Of a DNA stretch of 32,257 bases, positions 26,266-32,257 are shown one piece after another (the stretch's first letter is position 1; the number at the start of each line of letters is the position of its first letter). Position numbers and translations under genes: made by a program. Under the pieces are notes generated by a model. It was given only the letters and a program-made list of their open reading frames with translations, was not told the DNA's origin and did not search any database. Source of the stretch: Gemmatimonadota bacterium (GTDB lineage Bacteria; Gemmatimonadota; Gemmatimonadetes; Longimicrobiales; Gaopeijiaceae); assembly GCA_028874995.1 (NCBI GenBank), contig JAPPGM010000115.1:1-32257 (forward strand). Reading direction: 5' to 3'.

Positions 26266-26283
26266 ACGTTTCAGCTGAAACGT
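26266..26283. promoter_or_regulatory. Perfect 18-bp palindrome
   Basis: ACGTTTCAGCTGAAACGT is identical to its reverse complement. It lies 17 bases after the permease/M1 stop and about 100 bases before the convergent propeller stop. It has no loop and no following T-run, so it looks more like a dimeric protein site than a terminator, although its place between convergent genes is unusual for an operator. Confidence 0.4.
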
Positions 26284-26381
26284 CAGGAGGAGAATTCTGA
26301 GTTCAGTGGGATCCCGGCCATCGCGACATCGGGCGCACCGAACGCTTCAGGCTGCTCCCGACGGAAGCTGGATCTACCGCT

Positions 26382-27599
26382 TCAGCGGAGTTCCACGTCC
26401 CAGACGTTGAGCAGCGGGTCGCCGAAGCGCCCGTAGAATAGTTCGGAGACCTCTACAGTCGCGCCGTCCACGAAACCGCTCAGCACGCCCTCTCCGTCAA
26501 ACCAGCGTGATCCCAGGAGGGTACAGGCGACCGGATCGAACACATCCAGGCGGCTGCGATACAGAGCCGCGGGATCGTCAAGGGGCAACTGAAGCGATGT
26601 GGTGCCGTCCGGCCTGGTCACCTCGGTCGCATGGTCCCGCCAGTCCTCCTGGCGGATCTGCACGATCACCCACAGACGCCCGTCACGCGTGATCTTGAGG
26701 TCTCGAACCCGGTTCCACGGCGGATTCTCCAGCGACCACGAGCCGTCGGGGGTGCGGAGTCCGTCGTCGAGGTCCGGTCCCTCGAGTCTTCCGCTTCTGG
26801 TCCCGCCCTCAGTCCAGGACTCGATCACGTAGTCCCAGAACGGCACCGCGAAGACATCCCAGGAACCGTTGGTACTCAGCCAGCGTTCGGCCGTGAAATA
26901 GTCCGTCACGCTGTCCTGCCCCGCGACGATGCCGAAGGACTGGACGATGTCGCCGTCATCGAGGACATGCAGCGGAAGCCCGGCACTGCCCTCCGCCTGG
27001 ATCGCGGCCGCAAACAGGTAGCGCACGCCGTCGTCGAGGGGTGCCATGGTAATGCCGGGGTAAGCAAACCTCATCTCCCGGACCAACTCGAAGTCCTCCC
27101 CGATTACGGATATTCTCTTGAGGAGGTCATACACGTGCACGTGACCTTCGCTGTCCAGATGAAAGGGATGAACGCGGCCGAACTCCATCGGTCCTTCGCC
27201 CACCCGCCCGACCGTGGTGACGAACTCCCCGTCGGGACCGAAGACCTTGATTTCGGTATCCTGGCCAATCCAGTATCTGCCCTGCGCGTCGCGCACGATG
27301 TCGCTGATTGTCGAGGCGCCCGTCAGAAAGCCCGGTCCGGGCTCGGGTCCCTCTCCCCCGAGCCGCGCCACGTGGGTGAAGCCGATGGCATCTTCCCGTG
27401 GCTCGACCGAGGTGAAGGCGCACACTCCGTCGGCAAGGGATCCGGGGACGATCGCTCGTCCGCCGGGAGCGGAGTCGGTGCGTTCACCGGGCGGGGAATC
27501 GCACCCGGATCCTCCAGCCAGAACAAGGGCGGCGACGGCAGCGTGGACAGAGGGGAAGACCGGTGAAGCGATTGACGGGGTCGTGACTCGCCTGGCCAT
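26382..27599 (-). CDS. Six-bladed beta-propeller lipoprotein (diverged member)
   Basis: A 405-residue predicted lipoprotein. The signal includes VHAAVAALVLAGGSGC, with Cys at about 33, then DSPPGERTDSAPGG as linker. Blades are recognisable: IVRDAQGRYWIGQDTEIKVF, GPDGEFVTTVGRVGEGPMEF, HLDSEGHVHVYDLLKRISVI, LKITRDGRLWVIVQIR and RLDVFDPVACTLLGSRWF. It lacks the DSAGI/GSRL opening and the WPL ending, but GRVGEGPMEF is the family's GEGPxEF motif. GAGAGGAGATAG just before the ATG is a good ribosome-binding site and overlaps the stop of a small antitoxin-like ORF, so the two may be co-transcribed. The ligand is unknown. Confidence 0.82.
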   Translation of the reverse strand: MARRVTTPSIASPVFPSVHAAVAALVLAGGSGCDSPPGERTDSAPGGRAIVPGSLADGVCAFTSVEPREDAIGFTHVARLGGEGPEPGPGFLTGASTISDIVRDAQGRYWIGQDTEIKVFGPDGEFVTTVGRVGEGPMEFGRVHPFHLDSEGHVHVYDLLKRISVIGEDFELVREMRFAYPGITMAPLDDGVRYLFAAAIQAEGSAGLPLHVLDDGDIVQSFGIVAGQDSVTDYFTAERWLSTNGSWDVFAVPFWDYVIESWTEGGTRSGRLEGPDLDDGLRTPDGSWSLENPPWNRVRDLKITRDGRLWVIVQIRQEDWRDHATEVTRPDGTTSLQLPLDDPAALYRSRLDVFDPVACTLLGSRWFDGEGVLSGFVDGATVEVSELFYGRFGDPLLNVWDVELR

Positions 27600-27601
27600 C
27601 T

Positions 27602-27733
27602 CTATCTCCTCTCGGTCAGGCGGCCCGACAGATACTTGTGGATGACGCTCGACAACAGCGTCTGATACGGGATTCCCTCTTTGCGCGCTAGGATGTCGCG
27701 TTCTTCCGGGTTCAGTTGGTCGTTCATGGCCAT
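27602..27733 (-). CDS. Short RHH-type antitoxin remnant
   Basis: A 43-codon ORF ending two bases before the propeller ATG. Its C-terminal half, KEGIPYQTLLSSVIHKYLSG, closely resembles the second helix and tail of CopG-like ribbon-helix-helix antitoxins (EGIPYQTLISSxLHKYxxG). Its N-terminal half, LNPEERDIL, looks like the start of the same proteins. The middle, including the DNA-contacting beta strand, is missing, so this is probably an internally deleted antitoxin. No toxin gene is next to it. It is too short for certainty; a second in-frame ATG lies at 27727. Confidence 0.5.
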   Translation of the reverse strand: MAMNDQLNPEERDILARKEGIPYQTLLSSVIHKYLSGRLTERR

Positions 27734-27806
27734 CGCGTCTTCTGGTATTCGCGTGTGGCCTTCCGTTGTGTCAATTGCGGTTTACAATATGTAATGTGTA
27801 GTTGTC

Positions 27807-28016
27807 TTAGTGCGGTCCACTGGGTTTAACGCCTTCTTCTTCACACCACCCGAGGTACTCGTCCACCGACCGTTCGAACTCCCTCCGCAACTGCGTGGCG
27901 TCCGTTGCCTCGAAGGTTGCGATGGGATAGGGTCCACTGTTGACGATCCGTCCGTGCAGGACGTCTATGGAGTCGTCGAACTCCACCGCGGCCACGTATC
28001 CTCTGTACTCCATCAT
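27807..28016 (-). CDS. HicB-like antitoxin, C-terminally short
   Basis: A 69-residue protein that opens MEYRGYVAAVEFDDSIDVLH and continues GRIVNSG - TFEATDATQLRREFERSVDEY. This is the partial RNase H-like fold of HicB antitoxins, which bind and block the HicA mRNA interferase. Full HicB proteins usually carry a further DNA-binding domain (CopG or HTH) and exceed 100 residues; here the protein stops after CEEEGVKPSG. The ATG overlaps the stop of upstream HicA-like sequence in an ATGA arrangement, the usual hicA-hicB order. The loss of the C-terminus suggests reduced or no autoregulation. Confidence 0.7.
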   Translation of the reverse strand: MMEYRGYVAAVEFDDSIDVLHGRIVNSGPYPIATFEATDATQLRREFERSVDEYLGWCEEEGVKPSGPH

Positions 28017-28140
28017 GGCTCCACTCCGGCGGCTCTCAGGAACAGGGCGGTATCACGGACCGTTGCCCGCCCGGCGGTGGGTCGGGGATGGGGACGGTGT
28101 ACCTTGTGGTGTCCTGGTTCTCACGGTGCAAGGTACCCGA
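28013..28140 (-). pseudogene. Degraded HicA-like toxin remnant
   Basis: Immediately upstream of the HicB-like gene, minus-strand sequence encodes HRENQDTTRYTVPIP in one frame, then RPTAGRATVRDTALFLRAAG in another, ending GVEP at a TGA that overlaps the HicB ATG. The pattern (a His, RYTVPHP, a basic stretch, and a final LRAAG helix) fits the second half of a HicA mRNA interferase with a frameshift near 28085. No convincing start or first half is present upstream. The identification is helped by gene order and is tentative. Confidence 0.35.
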
Positions 28141-28258
28141 GATTGGTACTGATTCAAGTGCCACTGCAAGCCCCGGTCTCTAAGTGGTCGACCCGGCAGT
28201 CCTCTGACTGCGAAGTTACCTTCAGGAACCATCACCGCCGACAGGAGCCCGACCCCGC

Positions 28259-28648
28259 ATGCCGAATCGATGGAGAAACTGGTTGGCCCAGGCCGAGCAC
28301 GATCTGGGGCAAGCAACCGCCTCGCATCTCGACGGCCGCCATGACTGGTCCTGCTTCGCGGCCCACCAGGCAGCGGAGAAGGCAGTCAAGGCGCTCCATC
28401 TGGCACTGGGACGGGAAGCTTGGGGTCATGTGACCGCAAGACTGCTGAACGAGTTGCCGACCCCTCCACCCGCGGAATTGATCGACCGTGCCAGGATACT
28501 CGACAACTATTACGTGCCCGCGCGGTATCCGAACGGTCACGTGGAGGGCCCGGCATTCGAACACTACGGTTCTCTTCACAGCTCCCAGGCCCTGGACCAT
28601 GCCCGTGCCGTCATCGACTTCGTCCGTAAAGCTCTGGCCGACGCCTGA
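28259..28648 (+). CDS. HEPN-domain protein (toxin of a HEPN-MNT pair)
   Basis: A 129-residue helical protein. WLAQAEHDLGQATASHLDGR and WSCFAAHQAAEKAVKALHLA are the first helices of the HEPN fold, and R52-EAWG-H57 supplies an R-x4-H motif. The position two after the His is Thr (RX4HVT) where RX4HXY toxins carry the Tyr that the MNT antitoxin modifies. The remainder (ARILDNYYVPARYPNGHVEG) is a conserved stretch of this HEPN subgroup. In characterised pairs HEPN proteins are ribonucleases silenced by the adjacent nucleotidyltransferase. Its stop lies inside or next to the start of the MNT gene. Activity is uncertain because of the altered motif. Confidence 0.78.
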   Translation: MPNRWRNWLAQAEHDLGQATASHLDGRHDWSCFAAHQAAEKAVKALHLALGREAWGHVTARLLNELPTPPPAELIDRARILDNYYVPARYPNGHVEGPAFEHYGSLHSSQALDHARAVIDFVRKALADA

Positions 28649-28967
28649 CGTCGTGCTGGGGGCACTTGAGGATTGGGCCGCCCGCCAGGCGAGCGGACGT
28701 CCCCATCTCATCGCGCTCGGATACTTTGGTTCCTACGCCCGGGGCGACACCGGCTTCGGGAGCGATCTCGACGTGGTTGCGGTCGTGGAACACACCGATG
28801 TACCCCGCATGGAACGCAATCGCGACTGGCCCTATGAACGTCTTCCCGTTCCGACCGATCTCCTGGTCTTCACCGTGGATGAGTGGCAGGCGATGATGGA
28901 GCGCGGGGGACGCTTCGCGAGCGTGATGAAGGATGAAGTGGTATGGGTCATCGGGTCGCGGCCTTGA
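28599..28967 (+). CDS. MNT-type nucleotidyltransferase (antitoxin of the HEPN-MNT pair)
   Basis: About 122 residues if ATG 28599 is used; GTG 28605 or GTG 28653 are other possible starts. Conservation-like sequence (KLWPTPDVVLGALEDWAARQ) begins before 28653, which favours an upstream start overlapping the HEPN gene by about 50 bases. The catalytic motif GSYARGDTGFGSDLDV (GS-x10-DxD; G44, S45, D56, D58) is intact, and a further acidic candidate lies in PTDLLVFTVDEW. The expected role is neutralising the HEPN partner by nucleotidylation. Unlike the 8217 copy, this pair is complete. Confidence 0.78.
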   Translation: MPVPSSTSSVKLWPTPDVVLGALEDWAARQASGRPHLIALGYFGSYARGDTGFGSDLDVVAVVEHTDVPRMERNRDWPYERLPVPTDLLVFTVDEWQAMMERGGRFASVMKDEVVWVIGSRP

Positions 28968-29129
28968 TCGCGCTGCCCACCGCGGCACCCCTGAGCGAAC
29001 ACCGGCTCAGGTGATCGTCAGCGATGCCGGGGCGCCCAGACACGCACCCGATAACCTCGGAAACCCGCTCCTCGCAACCGGCGTAGAGTCGTTGACCACA
29101 CGACTTCGACACACCGACCAGCAGGCCCG

Positions 29130-29264
29130 ATGATCGAGCACCCCCTTTCCAGCACCAGCCCCACGCCCCGCCGCCCCAGGAGCCAGTGGGGATTCCTGCC
29201 AGGGGCTCTTGGATGCTCCTATGGATCGTCCCACTGCCGGATCAGCGAGCAACCCGGCTCGTGA
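29130..29264 (+). pseudogene. Stub resembling the ends of a deleted ABC ATPase gene
   Basis: A 44-codon ORF starts ATGATCGAG at 29130 and ends SEQPGS-TGA, its stop overlapping the GTG of the permease/M1 gene in the same GTGA arrangement as at 22628. The ending resembles the C-terminus of the intact ATPase (GEEAGS-TGA). No Walker A, signature or Walker B sequence is present. The simplest reading is an ABC ATPase gene reduced by internal deletion to its two ends, leaving a short coupling ORF. The similarity is short, so this is tentative. Confidence 0.35.
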
Positions 29265-32257
29265 ACAGTTTCACAAGGTGGTGGGAGGTCACCCGCAGGG
29301 AGTTCCTGACCGGCGTTCGCCGGCCGGCCTACTGGATCCTCCTCTTCCTCATGGGGTTCCTGGCGTACGGGCTGTCGGGCGGTGCGGTGACCATTGCTTC
29401 GGGTGGTGGCGAAGCCGGCGACCCCCACCTCACGTCGGTCTTCGGCCAGAGCAGGGTCCAGGCCGTCTTGCTCATTTCGCTGGGCGCTCTGTTCCTGGCG
29501 GTCATCTCGGGGCTGACGGTGATCCGGGACATCGAACTCCGGGTCATGGAAGTGCTCCATGGGACGCGCCTCACCGCCCGCGAGTACGTGTGGGGCAAGT
29601 TCTGGGGGGGTGTGGCCGTCTTCGCCTTCATCTGGATGCTGTACTTGGGCATGTCGATCGGTTTCAACCACATCGTGCGGAGTACAGGGGACCACATCGG
29701 TCCCTTCTCCCTGGAGAACTACCTCTTCCCGACGCTGCTCTTCGGACTCCCGCAGGTCCTCCTGTTCGCGGGCGTGCCTTTCCTGATCGGCACTTGGACG
29801 CGCCGCCCCCTCCTGGTCTTTCTGTTCCCGATGGTGATACTGCTGCTCTGTTTCACTGTGCTCACGACCTGGTCGCCGACCTGGCTGTCCCCGGAGGTCA
29901 ACCGGGTGCTGATGCTGATCGATCCGTCGGGATTCCGCTGGCTGAGCGAGACCTTCCTCACGGTCGACCGCGGAGTCGACTTCTACAACACGTCCCCGCT
30001 GTACCCCGACGCGGGTTTCGTGGTGACCCGGCTGATCTTTGCCGCCGCCGGGCTGGTTGCCGTGGCAGGAGCTGCGGCGAGCTACCGGCGGCGCCTGCGG
30101 GTGGGAGGCTCGGATTCGCGCATCATGCGACTGTTTCGCCGTCGCCGCCGTACCCCTGCGGTGGCCGGGCCGGTGCCGGCAGCCTCGTTCAGGGACCTGG
30201 GCATGACGACGAGTCCGCTCGGCTTCTGGAAAGCTGCCTTCGCAATCACGCGGAGCGAGGTCCGGGACCTCGTGGCCCGTCCCCCGATGTATTTTTTCGT
30301 GCCCCTGATCCTGCTGATGGCGATTTCGTCGACGTCGCTCGGTTACGGTTTCTTCGGGTCACGCACCCTCCTCACGCCCGGAGCCGTTGCCGAGCAGCAG
30401 CTCAACACCCTGAACCTGCTCATCTGCTTCCTTCTGCTCTTCTACACGGTAGAGTCGCTGCACAAGGAACGGAACCGGCAGATGCACGAGATCTTCAACT
30501 CGGCGCCGGTTGGAACCGCTGCGATGCTGCTGGGCAAGACAATGGGCAACGCGGTCATGGCCGGGCTCATCCTCGGTGCCGCACTGGTGTCGGGGGCCGG
30601 AATCATCGTGTACCACCAGCTCTTCAACGACAGTCCGGTGGGGTACGATCTCTTCCCCTTCATCGCGACGTGGGGTGGTGTGCTGCTGCCCACCTTCATC
30701 TTCTTCTCCGCACTGATCACGGCGTTCTTCTCCCTCCTCCGCAACCGCTTCGCCGCCTACGGAGCAGGGCTCGCGTTCCTTGTCTACACGGTCTTCAGGC
30801 AGGAGACCCGGGGCACCCCCGGATGGCTGGGCAACTGGCAGGGGTGGGACTTCGTGCTCTGGAGCGACATGGGCGCGTTCAGCCTGGACGGCACGCCGAT
30901 CCTGCTGAACCGGCTCCTCTATCTCAGCCTGGTCCCGCTCCTGGTCGCGGTGTCGATACGGTGGTTCCCGCGGCGCGACTTCGACGCGACGGAAACCCTG
31001 AACCGCCTGCATCCCAAATCGCTGGCGCTGGGAGCACTGCGCCTTCTGCCCCTGGCGATCGTTCCGATCGTGCTGGGGTCGGTGCTCTTCACGGGCGCCC
31101 GCTCCGGCTATCAGCGTGCCGGCGTAGGGGACTGGAGGCGAGACTACTGGCGGCAGAACTTCGCGATATGGAGCGGGTCGGAGATGCCGTCGGTGTCGCA
31201 TGTGGACCTGGATCTCGAGATCGAGCCCTCGGAGCGATCCATCGCCGTCACCGGCGCGTACACCTTCCTCAACCACCGCGACTACGCCTACGACGCGCTC
31301 CCGATCACGGCCGGTCCGTGGGACCCGGTCGTATGGACGCTCGCTGGAGAATCCTACGAACCCGAAGACCGCTCGGGCCTCTTCATCTTCACGCCCGAGG
31401 AGCCCCTGGCGCCCGGGGATACCGTCACGATCGGTTTCAGCTACGATCTGGTGCGCCTCGAAGGCATGAGCCGGCGCCCCGGCGGCCGGGCCAGCCAGTT
31501 CATCCTGGAGTCGGGCGTGGTGCTCAACGGCTTCGAGCCGACATTCGCGCCGGTCCCGGGCTACGACCCGAATATCGGTGCGCCGTACTTCGAGGAACCG
31601 GAGCCGGAGGAAGACTTCTACGAGGGCGAGACCGAACCGCTGATCGGGTGGGCCGGGCAGCCCTTCACGGTGCGCACCCGCATCACCATCCCGGAGGAAT
31701 ACACGGCCAACGGCGTGGGCCAACTGGTCAGCGACGAGGTCGAGGACGGCAATCGCACGGTGGTTTGGGAGACCGACCACCCGGTGCGCATGTTCAACAT
31801 CATCGCGGGTAGGTACGATGTGATCGAGGGGGATGGGACGGCGATCTACCATCACCCGGGGCACCACTACAACGTCGAGGAGATGTCCGCCGCTCTGGAT
31901 GCGGCACGCAGGTACTACGCCGAGTGGTTCCATCCCTTTCCGTGGAGCGTCCTCAAGCTCTCGGAGATGCCGGCCTTTTCGGGAGGCGCGCAGGGGTTTC
32001 CAACCAACATCACCTTCAGCGAGGGGATGGGATTCCTGACGCAGCGCGACCCCCGCTCCCATCTCGGGTTCATGGTCGTGGCGCACGAGGCCGCGCACCA
32101 GTGGTGGGGCAACCTGCTCGGGCCGGGCCGGGGGCCGGGGGGCAATGTCCTCTCCGAGGGGATGTCGCACTACGCGACCACCCTGCTTCACGAACAGGTC
32201 TATGGCGACCGCTACCGGATCGAGTTCACGAAGCGGATGGAAGAGGAATACGTCAGG
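29261..32257 (+). CDS. Second ABC-2 permease/M1 metallopeptidase fusion, cut by the window end
   Basis: From GTG 29261 the frame is open for 999 codons to the last base. It begins VNSFTRWWEVTRREFLTGVR, almost the same as the 22628 protein, and follows it throughout: permease loops (MEVLHGTRLTAREYVWGKFW, TVESLHKERNRQMHEIFNSA), about 13 hydrophobic segments, then the M1 domain with QGFPTNITFSEG, HEAAH (H942, E943, H946) and SEG (third zinc ligand). About 200 C-terminal residues, including the catalytic Tyr region, lie outside the window. Its start overlaps the stop of a 44-codon stub rather than a full ATPase gene. It is a paralogue of the 22628 gene and presumably needs an ATPase encoded elsewhere, perhaps the one at 21720. 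Confidence 0.88.
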   Translation, partial: MNSFTRWWEVTRREFLTGVRRPAYWILLFLMGFLAYGLSGGAVTIASGGGEAGDPHLTSVFGQSRVQAVLLISLGALFLAVISGLTVIRDIELRVMEVLHGTRLTAREYVWGKFWGGVAVFAFIWMLYLGMSIGFNHIVRSTGDHIGPFSLENYLFPTLLFGLPQVLLFAGVPFLIGTWTRRPLLVFLFPMVILLLCFTVLTTWSPTWLSPEVNRVLMLIDPSGFRWLSETFLTVDRGVDFYNTSPLYPDAGFVVTRLIFAAAGLVAVAGAAASYRRRLRVGGSDSRIMRLFRRRRRTPAVAGPVPAASFRDLGMTTSPLGFWKAAFAITRSEVRDLVARPPMYFFVPLILLMAISSTSLGYGFFGSRTLLTPGAVAEQQLNTLNLLICFLLLFYTVESLHKERNRQMHEIFNSAPVGTAAMLLGKTMGNAVMAGLILGAALVSGAGIIVYHQLFNDSPVGYDLFPFIATWGGVLLPTFIFFSALITAFFSLLRNRFAAYGAGLAFLVYTVFRQETRGTPGWLGNWQGWDFVLWSDMGAFSLDGTPILLNRLLYLSLVPLLVAVSIRWFPRRDFDATETLNRLHPKSLALGALRLLPLAIVPIVLGSVLFTGARSGYQRAGVGDWRRDYWRQNFAIWSGSEMPSVSHVDLDLEIEPSERSIAVTGAYTFLNHRDYAYDALPITAGPWDPVVWTLAGESYEPEDRSGLFIFTPEEPLAPGDTVTIGFSYDLVRLEGMSRRPGGRASQFILESGVVLNGFEPTFAPVPGYDPNIGAPYFEEPEPEEDFYEGETEPLIGWAGQPFTVRTRITIPEEYTANGVGQLVSDEVEDGNRTVVWETDHPVRMFNIIAGRYDVIEGDGTAIYHHPGHHYNVEEMSAALDAARRYYAEWFHPFPWSVLKLSEMPAFSGGAQGFPTNITFSEGMGFLTQRDPRSHLGFMVVAHEAAHQWWGNLLGPGRGPGGNVLSEGMSHYATTLLHEQVYGDRYRIEFTKRMEEEYVR

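Noticed and set aside
28130-28200. Possible tRNA-like sequence near GGTACCCGAGATTGG
   Set aside because: No set of D, anticodon and T arms with a GGTTCAANTCC-type T loop could be assembled.
29209-31812. An 867-codon open frame over the second permease/M1 gene
   Set aside because: The true frame starts at GTG 29261 and carries the permease and HEAAH motifs; this one is Arg/Pro-rich shadow sequence.
1-32257. CRISPR array, rRNA or tandem short repeats
   Set aside because: No regularly spaced direct repeats and no conserved rRNA motifs were seen when reading through the window.

Overview
The window is GC-rich (apart from a few short AT-rich patches), gene-dense and rich in paralogues. It is best read as an accessory region of an uncultured, Gemmatimonadota-like chromosome. 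That placement is inferred from repeated lipoprotein six-bladed beta-propellers with the DSAGI(R/Q)I(V/T)EN - GSRLxWRxGPEP - GGxGEGPGEF - VQVWPL signature, ABC-2 permease/M1 peptidase fusions, frequent GTG/TTG starts, and abundant toxin-antitoxin debris. No rRNA, tRNA, CRISPR array or phage structural gene was seen.

Layout. 1-485: a small Cys-rich secreted protein and a possible partial ORF, both on minus. 773-2284: a decayed IS1182-like element with recognisable inverted ends. 2378-4372: a broken beta-propeller gene (minus) split by an intact IS630-family element (2721-3894) that has a TA target duplication. 4621-8198: three tandem propeller genes (plus), the first missing its signal peptide. 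8217-13591 (minus): a DUF4143-type AAA ATPase and a 1100-residue STAND-type NTPase, one base apart, followed by a 43-codon HepT stub and an MNT nucleotidyltransferase. 13706-17891: another propeller, two small lipoproteins, and a propeller of a different subfamily. 17955-19181 (minus) and 19540-20814 (plus): two more propellers. 20828-21422 (minus): a DUF433/DUF5615 toxin-antitoxin pair with a one-base frameshift in the toxin. 21720-26248: an ABC ATPase translationally coupled to an ABC-2 permease/M1 peptidase fusion. 26382-27599 (minus): another propeller. 27602-28967: RHH, HicAB and HEPN-MNT toxin-antitoxin genes or remnants. 29261 to the window end: a second permease/M1 fusion whose own ATPase gene is missing.

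How the parts may fit. The propellers are predicted exported or lipid-anchored surface proteins, and the permease/M1 fusions are predicted membrane transporters with an extracytoplasmic peptidase domain, so much of the region looks like an envelope module enlarged by duplication. The 8.2-13.6 kb block is different in kind: its ATPase pair and toxin-antitoxin remnants resemble a defence island inserted into the propeller array. The two-gene AAA_14/STAND unit, whose STAND protein carries a degenerate nuclease-like N-terminus, is the best candidate for an undescribed system. All functions are inferred from sequence motifs.
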